From Streptomyces sp. NBC_01288 (GTDB taxonomy: Bacteria; Actinomycetota; Actinomycetes; Streptomycetales; Streptomycetaceae), in assembly GCF_035982055.1 (NCBI RefSeq), contig NZ_CP108427.1:4030001-4094000 (forward strand): a DNA stretch of 64,000 nt, written 5' to 3'. The notes beneath the pieces are model-generated. The model searched no databases. It was not told the DNA's origin and saw only the letters and a program-made list of their open reading frames with translations. Positions 25,005-34,587 of the stretch are shown here, one piece after another (position 1 is the first letter of the stretch; each line of letters begins with the position of its first letter). The position numbers and the translations under genes were made by a program.

Positions 25005-26765
25005 TCAGGCCGTGGAGTTCGTGGAGTTCGTCGTGCGGGTGGAGGACGCGGACCCGTGATCGCCGACCACGAACGTGCTGCCCTCCACCTTGTGCGCGTG
25101 CACGGTGTTGTTGCTGATGTTCGTGACCTTGCTGACGAACTCGCCCGTCAGACAGCCGGCTTCGGCGAGCGCGTCGCGCACCCCGTTGGCGACCCGGTCC
25201 TGCATGTTGCGCAGATACCGCTGGACGTCCATCTCCTGGAACGTGGACCCGGCCGGCGCCGAGCCCAACTCCCGTACGGACAGGGCCGGTCCGTCGGGCA
25301 GCGCGCCCGCGTAGCCGCCGGTCAGCAGCCGCCAGGCGTAGCTCAGGCCACGACCGAGGACGACGACGGAGCCGACCGCGGAGCGGGGTACCCGGGCGAC
25401 GGCCCAAGCGGCCTTGCCGAGCGCGTTGTTGTGGCGGAAGCGGTGGGCCGTACGGTCCGCGTTCTTGAAGTCCTCGCGGATCGGCAGCAGGACGTGCGGG
25501 GCGATCTCCAGGGTGAGCATGCGCCCCTGGGTGTGGACGCGCACGAACACCGTGACGACCAGCTCCTCCTCCCAGCCGCCGACGCGGATGCGCAGGAAGT
25601 GCCGCCGCTTCTCGGCGCCCTCCTCGACCGCGCGCGCCCGGTGGTCCTCGAAGGCCTGCGGGTAGTACGGCGCCTCCTCGCGCCGCGACAGCCCCTCCGC
25701 GGGCAGGAACACGCACTCGTCGATCTCCAGCCGGCGCAGCCGGTCGCGCCCCAGGTGGACGGCGTGGTCGGCGGGCAGCCGGAGTTGGGCGAGCAGGGGG
25801 CGGATCGTCTCCAGGACCGTGCGGTTGCTGATCGGCCGCTGTTCCTTCTCGGGGTCGGGCCGCATCTCGACCGCGAGCACCCAGGTCTCGTACGGCACTC
25901 CGGCCCCGCAGAACGGGCGGGCCTCGTGGTACATGACCAGCGGCGCGTGCTGTTCGATCCGCACCCGGTTCCTGAGCCGCTGGAAGCGCTGGCCCTCGCC
26001 CCGCTCGGCGGGGTCGCTCGCGGCGTCCGGGAAGCGCTGCGGGGACAGTTCGGCGGCCAACACCCGGGCGAACTGCCCGCGTTGGGCCGCCAGGCAGAAC
26101 GCGATCAGCGCGAACAGGGCGAGAGTGAGCCAGGCCTGCCAGGGCTTGATCAGGCTGTCGAAGTCGTCGGTGCTGGGGACCAGCAGATCGGTGGCGCCGG
26201 AGGAGCCGTCGCCGTAGAGACCGGACGAGCCCGAGGAACCGAACGAGTCGTACGACCCGTAGGACCCGGAGGTCGAACCGTAGGACGACGAGTCGTCCGA
26301 GCCGCCGCCGAAGGCCAGGACCACCGTGAAGAACAGCAGGAACGCGAACATGAGGCGGCCCCACCAGCGGAACAGGAAGGCGCCCACCAGCCGGTACAGC
26401 GGCGGATGCGCCGCCCGGCCCCTGATCCAGCCGCCGATCGCGAGGTAGAGGCTGGGGAACAGGAACAGGGTCAGCAACCAGCCGGTGAGCACCGAGCCCA
26501 CCACCCACAGACCGAGGATCGCCCCGGCCCACTGCACCTCCTGGCGGCGGGCGCGCAGCGCGTGCGCGAGGACGCGGGCCGCGTCGAAGCCGAGCGAAGG
26601 GGCCACGATGCGTTGCTCGTTGAGGTGCAGTTCGTCGATGACTCGGTCGCGGTACCCGGCGTCCAGATAGGTGCCCGCACACAGCAGCCGGGTGGCCTCA
26701 CTGGCGTGCGGCGGCGTGGGAGGCGGCTGTGGTTGTGGCTGTTGCGGCACGAAAGCGGTACTCAC
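25005..26765 (-). CDS. Large integral membrane protein, function unknown
   Basis: 586 residues from GTG 26765, with GGGGGAG upstream. A Gln/Pro-rich head precedes a helix region (about 80-160) with three to four membrane spans, a Ser/Gly/Tyr-rich stretch (SSSYGSTSGSYGSYDSFGSS), another span (about 210-228), and a cytoplasmic domain of about 300 residues with many charged residues and no known motif. The C-terminus ends in EGSTFVVGDHGSAS followed by a Ser/Thr tail. That motif is related to the one in the next protein, so the two may contact each other or a common partner. First gene of the run 26765-23306. Confidence 0.68.
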   Translation of the reverse strand: MSTAFVPQQPQPQPPPTPPHASEATRLLCAGTYLDAGYRDRVIDELHLNEQRIVAPSLGFDAARVLAHALRARRQEVQWAGAILGLWVVGSVLTGWLLTLFLFPSLYLAIGGWIRGRAAHPPLYRLVGAFLFRWWGRLMFAFLLFFTVVLAFGGGSDDSSSYGSTSGSYGSYDSFGSSGSSGLYGDGSSGATDLLVPSTDDFDSLIKPWQAWLTLALFALIAFCLAAQRGQFARVLAAELSPQRFPDAASDPAERGEGQRFQRLRNRVRIEQHAPLVMYHEARPFCGAGVPYETWVLAVEMRPDPEKEQRPISNRTVLETIRPLLAQLRLPADHAVHLGRDRLRRLEIDECVFLPAEGLSRREEAPYYPQAFEDHRARAVEEGAEKRRHFLRIRVGGWEEELVVTVFVRVHTQGRMLTLEIAPHVLLPIREDFKNADRTAHRFRHNNALGKAAWAVARVPRSAVGSVVVLGRGLSYAWRLLTGGYAGALPDGPALSVRELGSAPAGSTFQEMDVQRYLRNMQDRVANGVRDALAEAGCLTGEFVSKVTNISNNTVHAHKVEGSTFVVGDHGSASSTRTTNSTNSTA

Positions 26766-26873
26766 GCGACTCCCCCGATGCGCGGAACTTGCCTGCTGAA
26801 CATCACACCTCAGCAGTTACTGACAGAGAGTCAGCATAGACCCGCACTGCGCCACGATGGACTCCATCGACTC

Positions 26874-26891
26874 CTTTGACTAAAGTCAAAG
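26874..26891. promoter_or_regulatory. Inverted repeat CTTTGAC-N4-GTCAAAG, likely MarR operator
   Basis: Perfect 7-base arms (26874-26880 and 26885-26891) around a 4-base centre. The repeat covers a TAAAGT element that could be the -10 box and ends five bases before the ATG of the MarR-type gene, so a bound dimer would block transcription. This fits autoregulation. Confidence 0.6.
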
Positions 26892-26895
26892 AAAT

Positions 26896-27819
26896 ATGAG
26901 GCCCGTTGGGAAACCAGCCATGGAACCGGTGTCGCCCGCGGACGTCGCGGCCTTCCGGCACTTCAACCGCTACTTCACCCGCCGTATCGGCGCGCTCGAC
27001 GACCACTACCTCGGCCAGGACCGCCCCCTCGGCGAGGCCCGGCTGCTCTTCGAGATCGGGGACGGCGTCTCGCTGCGCGAACTGCGCGGCCGACTCGCCC
27101 TGGACGCGGGCTACTTGAGCCGGATGGCGAAGTCGCTGGAGGCAGAGGGGCTGGTCCGGCTGACCGTGCCCCCGCACGACACCCGCCTGCGCCTGATCGA
27201 GCTGACCGACGTCGGCCGCGTCGAGGTCGAGGAGCAGCAGCGCCGCGCCGACGCACTCGCCGCCGGCCTCCTCACCACCCTCACCCCACCCCAACGCACC
27301 GAACTCACCGACGCGTTGGCGACCACCCGACGCCTCCTCCGTCTCGCCGGGATCACGGTCGCCCTCGTCGACGGCGCCGCCGAGGACGCCCGCTCCTGCC
27401 TCGACGCCTACGCCGCCGACATCGACGCCCGTTTCCCGGAGGGCTTCGACAAGACGGATCTCGTACGGCCGGAGGAGGTCACCGGGGACGCGGGCGCGTT
27501 CTTCGTCGCGTACGAGGAGGGGCGGCCCGTGGCCTGCGGGGCGCTGCGCACCCTGGAGCCGGGCGTCGGCGAGATCCGGCACGTCTGGGTGCACCCCGAC
27601 GCCCGCCGCCTCGGCCTCGCCCGCCGCATCCTCGCGGAGCTCGAACTGGCCGCCGTAGAACACGACTTCACCGTCGTACGACTGGACACGCACGCGGCGC
27701 TCACGGAGGCGCAGGCGATGTACCGGGCGTGCGGGTACGCGGAGATTCCGGCGTACGTCGACCATGTCTACGCGGACCACTGGTTCGAGAAGCGGCTGGC
27801 TGGTTCGAGAAGGGGTTAG
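26896..27819 (+). CDS. MarR-type regulator fused to a GNAT acetyltransferase domain
   Basis: A 307-residue two-domain protein. The first 150 residues are a MarR winged helix (LGEARLLFEIGDGVSLRELR, AGYLSRMAKSLEAEGLV, then a DTRLRLIELTDVGR wing). Residues about 160-305 are a GNAT domain with the acetyl-CoA loop in HVWVHPDARRLGLARRILAEL (R-x-x-G/L variant). Such fusions may acetylate a small molecule or amine that is also the ligand. Starts at 26896 or 26920 are possible. The last codons (WFEKRLAGSRRG) are built from a tandem 20-base repeat that continues past the stop. Confidence 0.85.
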   Translation: MRPVGKPAMEPVSPADVAAFRHFNRYFTRRIGALDDHYLGQDRPLGEARLLFEIGDGVSLRELRGRLALDAGYLSRMAKSLEAEGLVRLTVPPHDTRLRLIELTDVGRVEVEEQQRRADALAAGLLTTLTPPQRTELTDALATTRRLLRLAGITVALVDGAAEDARSCLDAYAADIDARFPEGFDKTDLVRPEEVTGDAGAFFVAYEEGRPVACGALRTLEPGVGEIRHVWVHPDARRLGLARRILAELELAAVEHDFTVVRLDTHAALTEAQAMYRACGYAEIPAYVDHVYADHWFEKRLAGSRRG

Positions 27820-27861
27820 CCGGTTCGAGAAGCGGCTAGCCGGTTCGACAAGGGGCTAACC
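27782..27861. repeat. Four tandem 20-bp repeats covering both stop codons of convergent genes
   Basis: Units begin at 27782, 27802, 27822 and 27842, each starting GGTTCGA(G/C)AAG and ending in a GGCTAGCC-like octamer. Unit 2 holds the TAG of the rightward MarR-GNAT gene and unit 4 the TAG (read leftward) of the LysR gene. Units 1 and 3 match at 18 of 20 bases. The near-palindromic unit ends could also act as weak terminators. Confidence 0.85.
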
Positions 27862-28812
27862 GGAGCCCGCTGACATCTCCTCCGCCAGCAACGTCCTCAC
27901 GCAGTCGCGCAGCCAGGCGTGGGCCGGGTCGGCGTCGTGGCGTGGGTGCCAGGCCAGGCCGACCTCCAGGACGGGGAGTTGGAGCGGTACGTCGAAGGTG
28001 ACCAGGCCCAGGGAGTGGGCGATGGACACGCTCCAGAGGCTGATCATGCCGACCAGGTCCGTGTCGCGCACCACGAAGAGCGAGGCGGGGAAGGTGCCCA
28101 CCGTGCCCACCACCCGTCGTTTCAGGCCCAGTTCGGCGAGGCGGGTGTCGACGGGGCCGTGCAGTTTGCCCCGCCGCGAGACGATCAGGTGGTCGGCCTC
28201 GACGGCGAAGCGTTCGGGCGTCAACTCCCCTTCCAGCAACGGGTGTCCGGCCCGCACGACACCGACCATCCGGTCCTCGTGCAGCATCTCGACATGCACC
28301 TCGGGCGCCGTCGAGTCGACGACACCGACCTCCAGGTCGGCGGTGCCCTGCCGCAGAAACGGCGTGTCCACATGACTCTCGGCGAGGAAGCGGACCCGGA
28401 TGCCGGGCGCCTCGGCGGCGGCGCGGGCGAGCAGCCGGGCGCCGTGGAGCGCGGGGAACGAGTCGTGGCCGATGATCGTGAGCGTACGGCTGACGGTCCT
28501 GAGATCGGTGTCCCGGCCGGGCGCGAAGAGCGCGCGGGCCCGCTCCACCACCGCGCTCACCTCCGCCCGTACGGCGAGCGCGCGCGGCGTGGGCACCATC
28601 TTCCGCCCGGCGCGGACCAGTACGGGATCACCGAGCGCCTTTCGGATCCGGCCCAGGGTGCGGCTCATCGCCGGTTCGGAGAGATGCAGCCGGTGCGCGG
28701 CACCCTGCACGCTCTGCTCCTCCAGCAGCACGTCGAGGGCGACCAGCAGATTGAGGTCCAGGCTCCCCGGACCGCCGGAATTCACAGAACTCACGGATTG
28801 CGTCACACGCAT
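27856..28812 (-). CDS. LysR family transcriptional regulator
   Basis: 318 residues. The winged helix is at about 18-78 (LDLNLLVALDVLLEEQSVQGAAHRL in two parts, LSEPAMSRTLGRIRKALGDPVLVR), followed by the two-lobe effector-binding domain. The fit is closest to the NodD/LinR-like LysR subgroup, judged by the long DPVLVRAGRKMVPTPRA linker. It is divergent from the MFS exporter gene, so it probably controls that gene in answer to the exported compound. The stop codon lies in the tandem-repeat block. Confidence 0.88.
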   Translation of the reverse strand: MRVTQSVSSVNSGGPGSLDLNLLVALDVLLEEQSVQGAAHRLHLSEPAMSRTLGRIRKALGDPVLVRAGRKMVPTPRALAVRAEVSAVVERARALFAPGRDTDLRTVSRTLTIIGHDSFPALHGARLLARAAAEAPGIRVRFLAESHVDTPFLRQGTADLEVGVVDSTAPEVHVEMLHEDRMVGVVRAGHPLLEGELTPERFAVEADHLIVSRRGKLHGPVDTRLAELGLKRRVVGTVGTFPASLFVVRDTDLVGMISLWSVSIAHSLGLVTFDVPLQLPVLEVGLAWHPRHDADPAHAWLRDCVRTLLAEEMSAGSG

Positions 28813-28905
28813 TCGCCCCTTGCAAAGGCTGCACTGGAAAGCAGGTCACTCCCGAGCCTACGGTGACAGGGCACCCACCACCACACCGGACTCCCTGGAG
28901 GAGCC

Positions 28906-30315
28906 GTGCCCTCACACGTCCTGAAACGGTCCACCTTGTTGACCCTCTGCGCCTGCGTCCTCGTCGCGCAGAGCATGGTCGCCGCCATCAACCTCCTCAT
29001 CCCGCAGCTGAGTTCGTCCTCCCTGCACCCCTCGCACAGCGAACTGCTGTGGATGGTCGACGCCTACGTCATCGTCTTCGCCGGACTCCTCATCCCGGCC
29101 GGCGCACTCGGTGACCGGCACGGCCGCAAGGGCGCGCTGCTCGCCGGTCTCGCCCTGTTCGCGGCGGGCGCCGCCACCAGCGCGCTCGCCCAGAACCCGG
29201 CGACGCTGATCGCGGGCCGCGGCCTGTCCGGCGCGGGCGCGGCGCTCATCACGCCCGCGACGATGTCGATCCTGGTGCACCTGTCCGCCCCGGAGAACAG
29301 GGCCCGCGCCATGGGCAGTTGGACCCTCGCGCTCGGCCTCGGCGGACTCGCCGGCAACCTCGGCGGCGGCCTGGTCGGTCAATTCCTGTCCTGGCGTGCC
29401 CTGTTCGGGGCGATGGTCCCGCTGGCCGCCCTGCTCGCCCTCGCGGTCGCCCTCACCACACCCCGCACGGAACGGTCCGCGCACAGCAACCTCGACCCCA
29501 CCGGCACCGCCCTCCTGACCACCGGCCTGGTCGCCGTCCTCTTCGGCATCATCGAGGGCCCGACCTACGGCTGGACCTCCCCGCGCATCATCACGGCCTT
29601 CGCGGCGGGCGCCGCACTGATCGCCACGTTCACCGTCCACGCCCTGCGCTCCCGCACCCCACTCCTCGACCCGCGCGTCTTCGCCTCCCCCACCCTCCGC
29701 GCGGCCACCCTCGGCACGGCCACCGGCTTCTTCGGCCTGTTCTCCCTCTTCTACGTCAACTCCCAGTACCTGCAAGGAATCAAGGGCTACGGCGCCGCCG
29801 TCACCGGCGTCGCGATCGTGCCGCTGACGATCGGCATGGCCCTCGTCCCGAAGCTCGCCGTCCGCTGGTCGCACCGCCCCCGCCCGGTCATCGGCACCGG
29901 TCTCGCCCTCATCGGCCTGGGCCTGCTGGGCGCGTCCACCGCCGACGCGGGCACCCCGTACTGGACGTACGCCTGCTGGCTGCTCGTGATCTCTGCGGGC
30001 ACCGGGCTCTCCATGCCCGCGCTCACGGTCGGCGTCGTCACCTCGCTCCCGCCTCACCGGACGGGCCTCGGCTCCGGTCTCGGCACCTCGGCCCGCGAAC
30101 TCGGCGCGGCCCTGGGCGTGGCGGTCACCGGCACGATCCTCGCCGCCCACCCCGACCTCGCCCACGGCATGGCCCCGGCCCTGCGCACGGTCGCCCTGAT
30201 CGTCCTCGCGGCCACCGCACTCGTGATCATCGGCCATCGCGACCGCAAGACCACCACACGCACTATCGTGTCTGACGAGGAACGCGTACTATCGCGTCCA
30301 GCCCGCCACTCCTGA
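28906..30315 (+). CDS. MFS drug exporter, DHA2-type (14 helices)
   Basis: 469 residues with about 14 predicted helices, the DHA2 layout. Motif A in the first cytoplasmic loop is GALGDRHGRKGALL, motif B/C-like stretches follow (GAGAALITPATMSIL, LGGLAGNLGGGLVGQFLSWR), and a second A-like loop lies mid-protein. Proton-driven efflux of a small hydrophobic compound is expected; the substrate is unknown. The GTG at 28906 has GGAGGAG upstream. The next gene begins 42 bases later, so a transcript with the siderophore-interacting protein is likely. Confidence 0.88.
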   Translation: MPSHVLKRSTLLTLCACVLVAQSMVAAINLLIPQLSSSSLHPSHSELLWMVDAYVIVFAGLLIPAGALGDRHGRKGALLAGLALFAAGAATSALAQNPATLIAGRGLSGAGAALITPATMSILVHLSAPENRARAMGSWTLALGLGGLAGNLGGGLVGQFLSWRALFGAMVPLAALLALAVALTTPRTERSAHSNLDPTGTALLTTGLVAVLFGIIEGPTYGWTSPRIITAFAAGAALIATFTVHALRSRTPLLDPRVFASPTLRAATLGTATGFFGLFSLFYVNSQYLQGIKGYGAAVTGVAIVPLTIGMALVPKLAVRWSHRPRPVIGTGLALIGLGLLGASTADAGTPYWTYACWLLVISAGTGLSMPALTVGVVTSLPPHRTGLGSGLGTSARELGAALGVAVTGTILAAHPDLAHGMAPALRTVALIVLAATALVIIGHRDRKTTTRTIVSDEERVLSRPARHS

Positions 30316-30357
30316 TCGCCAACTCCCCACACGCGCCGCCCAGTTGAGGAGCCCTCT

Positions 30358-31047
30358 GTGCCGTCCGCCCTCCTGAACCCCGTCCTCGACCTGGTCACCC
30401 TCCGAGCCACCGTCACCGCGGCCGAACCGATCACCGCCCGCATGCGCCGCCTGCGCATCGAGAGCGACGCCCTCGCCGGACTCGACGTCCACCCCGGCCA
30501 GCAGGTCCGCGTCCTGGTCACCGGCCTGACCCTGCGCACGTACTCCGTGTGGCACTACGACCCGTCCGGCGCCGTCGAGTTGTGCGTGCTGGACCACTCC
30601 GAGGACGGACCCGGGACCCGCTGGGGGAAGAGCGTCGGCACCGGCGAGCAGGTGCGCCTGCGGAAGCCCGAGGGCACCTTCACGCTCCGCCCCGACGCCT
30701 CCCACCACGTCTTCGTCGGCGAGGAGACGGCCTCGGTCGCCTTCGGCGCGATGCTGGCCGCGCTGCCCGAGGGGGCGCGGATCTCCGGCGCCGTGGAGAC
30801 GGAGTCGGACGGGGACCGGCTGCCGCTGGCCCACTCCGAGCGCCTCAACTGGCTCACCAGGGGCGGGACTTCCCTCCCGGACGCGGTACAACAGCTCGCT
30901 CCCGAGCCGGGCGGCATCGCGTACGTCGCCGGGGAGGCCCGTACCGTGCAGCAGGTCCGGCAGGTGCTCGTACGGGAGTTGGGCTGGGACCGGCGTTCCG
31001 TCCTCACGAAGCCGTTCTGGGCGCCGGGGAAGAAGGGGATGGAGTAG
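30358..31047 (+). CDS. Siderophore-interacting protein (FAD/NADPH ferric reductase, SIP family)
   Basis: 229 residues. The FAD-binding barrel includes RTYSVWHYD, the RxYS(x)R-type motif with W in place of R, and the NADPH-binding half has VFVGEETASVAF and GIAYVAGEARTVQQVR. SIP proteins release iron from imported siderophores by reduction in the cytoplasm. At 229 residues it is a little shorter than typical (about 260-280), mainly in the loops. The GTG at 30358 is preceded by GAGGAG. It lies behind the MFS gene; together they could handle a metal-binding compound, but this is inference. Confidence 0.83.
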   Translation: MPSALLNPVLDLVTLRATVTAAEPITARMRRLRIESDALAGLDVHPGQQVRVLVTGLTLRTYSVWHYDPSGAVELCVLDHSEDGPGTRWGKSVGTGEQVRLRKPEGTFTLRPDASHHVFVGEETASVAFGAMLAALPEGARISGAVETESDGDRLPLAHSERLNWLTRGGTSLPDAVQQLAPEPGGIAYVAGEARTVQQVRQVLVRELGWDRRSVLTKPFWAPGKKGME

Positions 31048-31061
31048 GAACCCGCCCTCGC

Positions 31062-31838
31062 CTAACGGCAGTTCGCACCCGCCGGGCAGAAGGAGTCCAC
31101 CGCCGCGGTGAGCGGTGCGCGGACCAGCGCGGGATCGAGGGACTCGGGGCCACTGGACCGGACCGCGTAGAGCGAACCGTCCGCCGCCTCGAAGCGATGG
31201 TCGATCACCCGACGGGCGCCCTTGTCCCGGTCGTCGTAGCGATAGGTGAGTTCGGCCCAACTGGAGCCAGTGGCACGGTCGATGACCTGGTAACCGGGCT
31301 GGCGGACGAAGCCGTAGCCGGGGTCGTTCTCCGCGAGGTCGAGGGACTCGGCCGGGGAGTTCTCGGTGATCCGGAAGATCTGGAGTCGGCGGGTGCCGTC
31401 CGGGGAGTCGTAAGTGACCACCGGCGCCTTCGCGCCCTGCCGTTGGGCGCGGGTCCAGCCTCGTGGGATGTCAACGGTGTAGCCGGTGGGGTCCTTGGCG
31501 GTGCGGTACGACGATCCGGACCCGGCCGCGCCCGCGCTCATCTCCACGTGCTTGTGCGTGCCGCGATCGTGGGTGACGTACCAGACCCCGCCACCGGCAC
31601 CCGCGCCCACCACTACCGCGAGAGCCACCGCGAGGACCAACCACCAGGCACGACGGCCGGAAGCGGGCGCAGGAACCGGAGTCCGCGTCGGAACGGACGG
31701 CGACACCCACGCCGGCGGGGTCAGCGAAGTCTGTGTCTCCGCCGTCGACCACACCGACCAGGCCGCCTGCCCCCGCTCCTCGCTCGGCCCGCGCTCGGCA
31801 CCGAAGCCCCCGTAGCCGGAGCCATCCCAACCAGCCAT
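31062..31838 (-). CDS. Membrane-anchored protein, outer domain paralogous to that of the 23306-24559 product
   Basis: 258 residues: a Gly/Ser-rich cytoplasmic head, one helix (AWWLVLAVALAVVVGAGAGGG), then an outer domain ending SFCPAGANCR. It aligns along its length with the outer domain at 23306-24559: DPTGYTVDIPRGWTR, LQIFRITENSPAESLDLAE, and AADGSLYAVRSSGPE have direct counterparts. Both have the C-terminal cysteine pair. The ATG at 31838 has GGGGGG upstream; an in-frame GTG lies one codon earlier. Function unknown. Confidence 0.72.
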   Translation of the reverse strand: MAGWDGSGYGGFGAERGPSEERGQAAWSVWSTAETQTSLTPPAWVSPSVPTRTPVPAPASGRRAWWLVLAVALAVVVGAGAGGGVWYVTHDRGTHKHVEMSAGAAGSGSSYRTAKDPTGYTVDIPRGWTRAQRQGAKAPVVTYDSPDGTRRLQIFRITENSPAESLDLAENDPGYGFVRQPGYQVIDRATGSSWAELTYRYDDRDKGARRVIDHRFEAADGSLYAVRSSGPESLDPALVRAPLTAAVDSFCPAGANCR

Positions 31839-31992
31839 CACGAACCCCCCGAATCACCCCACCACGTACTGCTTCAGACCGTAGCGACGAAAACGGAAAC
31901 GGGCCCCGCTCCGGCCGTAACCGGAACAGGGCCCGCGCAAGTCCGTGACAGAGCCGTCGAGAACGGCCCCGCGGGTGACTCCCCGCTGACGA

Positions 31993-32982
<990 letters not shown>

Positions 32983-33312
32983 GGCGTTCTCCGTTATGAC
33001 AGCTGGCGGTGGGGCGGCACTGCCCCGGGGTGCGGGACGTACAAATGATCGATCTCTTGGCATCAAGAGATCCACCGGTCAGGCTATCGCGCATCCGCGA
33101 TCCCGGACTCCCGGGTCCGTGTGGCCCACCCCACAGAACCCCGGAGAAACAGGGTCCACGCACACATGCGGCGGCCGTCCGGCTCGGGAGAGGAACACCG
33201 GACGACCGCCGTGGGGGGAACCGGGGGTCCGGAATCCCGTGGGGGTATTTTCCGCCTGCCCCGGATACCGGGTGGGCATTCCGCACGTACACAGAATCCC
33301 CACACACGCGGA
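32983..33312. other. Intergenic region with mdh promoter and a terminator
   Basis: 330 bases without a gene. The part nearest mdh should hold its promoter. At 33171-33209 an imperfect hairpin (GCGGCCGTCCGG with CCGGACGACCGC) lies downstream of the leftward XRE gene and is its likely terminator. Nothing else is recognisable. Confidence 0.5.
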
Positions 33313-34512
33313 CTACATGGTGCACCCCTTCTGCCCCGACGCCAGCGTCACGCAGGCCTTCGCCTCTCCGGCGTCCTTCACGGCCACCATCGGGGTGTAG
33401 GCGATGGCGTCGCCGGACGCCGTGATGCTGTCGATCTCCTTGGCGGTCCCCGCGCTGACCTGCACGGAGTCCCCCGCGACACCTGTGGTGATCCGGCCCC
33501 AGGCGGCGCCGCACGTCTTGCTGTAGCGGACCTCGACGACGGTCGTCCCGACGGTCGCGGTCTTGGCGGTGGTCACCGCGCCCGCGTCCGTGGTGCAGCC
33601 CATCGCCTCGGCGTCCTTGCCGGTGCAGCCCGCGCCCACGCACTTCACTCCGGCCGGCAGATCGGCGTTCGTACTGGCGGGCGCCGAGGCCGAGGTGTGC
33701 GCGGCACCGGCCTTCTTGCCCCCGCCGCCGCCGTTGTTGGTGAAGAGGAACACCGCCCCGATCACGACCAGCACCCCGAGGACCCCGGCGCCGAACATCA
33801 GTGCCCGCCGCTTGGCACCACCCACCCCATTGGGCGGCGCGGGACGGGACGGCTGCGAGGGTTCGCCGTACGGGACCGGCGTCTCGGGCACCTCGGGCTT
33901 CACGGCGGCCGTCTCGGCAGCCGCCTCCGCACCGGACGGCCTCGGCCTCGAATACCCGGCTATCCCCCACGAGTTGGCGACCTTGGAGGGACCTTCCCGC
34001 ACGTCCTTCGAAGCACCTTCCCCTACGTCACTGTCGGGCGCCGCCGGCTGCGGCGGCACCGTCGGGGACACTCCCGCCGGGCCCGCGATCCCCGGGCTCG
34101 CGGTGGCACCGCCGCCACCCTTACGGGCCGGCTTGCCGCCCTTCGCGGGTGCCGCTGGTGCCGGGGGCGCCCCGAACTCCCCCAGCGCGGCGCGCGCCTG
34201 GGAGACCCGGATCGCCTCCATGGTCATGTCGTGCCGCATCTCCGAGCGACTCCAAGAACGCTCGGCGAGCTCCCACATCGTGGTCAGATGTACGGGATTG
34301 GTGCCGGTGACCTCGGCCAGGGCGATGATCGCGCCCTTCGGTGCGAGGAGCCGGCCGTTGAGGTAGCGGTCCCAGGACGTCTTGCTGTAGCCCGTGCGGT
34401 CGGCCACCGCCGCGATGCTCAGGCCGCTGCGGTCCACCAGTCTGCGCAACTGGCTCGCGAACTCTCTGACCTGCGGATCGAGTTCATCCGGCAAGGCCCT
34501 CCAACGAGGCAT
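33313..34512 (-). CDS. Membrane-tethered XRE-type HTH protein with DUF2690 outer domain
   Basis: 399 residues. An XRE helix-turn-helix fills about 10-75 (LVDRSGLSIAAVADRTGYSK, SWDRYLNGR); a disordered Pro/Ala linker follows, then one helix (ALMFGAGVLGVLVVIGAVFLFT) and an outer DUF2690 domain with six to seven cysteines (VKCVGAGCTG, MGCTTDAG, SKTCGAAW, KACVTL, KGCTM). A DNA-binding head joined to a Cys-rich outer domain suggests direct signalling from the envelope to DNA. Start ATG 34512 with GGGGGG upstream. The next upstream gene is a shorter paralogue. Confidence 0.85.
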   Translation of the reverse strand: MPRWRALPDELDPQVREFASQLRRLVDRSGLSIAAVADRTGYSKTSWDRYLNGRLLAPKGAIIALAEVTGTNPVHLTTMWELAERSWSRSEMRHDMTMEAIRVSQARAALGEFGAPPAPAAPAKGGKPARKGGGGATASPGIAGPAGVSPTVPPQPAAPDSDVGEGASKDVREGPSKVANSWGIAGYSRPRPSGAEAAAETAAVKPEVPETPVPYGEPSQPSRPAPPNGVGGAKRRALMFGAGVLGVLVVIGAVFLFTNNGGGGGKKAGAAHTSASAPASTNADLPAGVKCVGAGCTGKDAEAMGCTTDAGAVTTAKTATVGTTVVEVRYSKTCGAAWGRITTGVAGDSVQVSAGTAKEIDSITASGDAIAYTPMVAVKDAGEAKACVTLASGQKGCTM

Positions 34513-34587
34513 TGCTTCCCCCCTCTGCCCTGAATCGCCCACGCTAACGCGGTTGTTGGTCGAGTTCGTTGCACATCCGCAAACTTG

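Noticed and set aside
27782..27861. CRISPR array
   Set aside because: The units are directly tandem without spacers, only four copies, and overlap coding ends.
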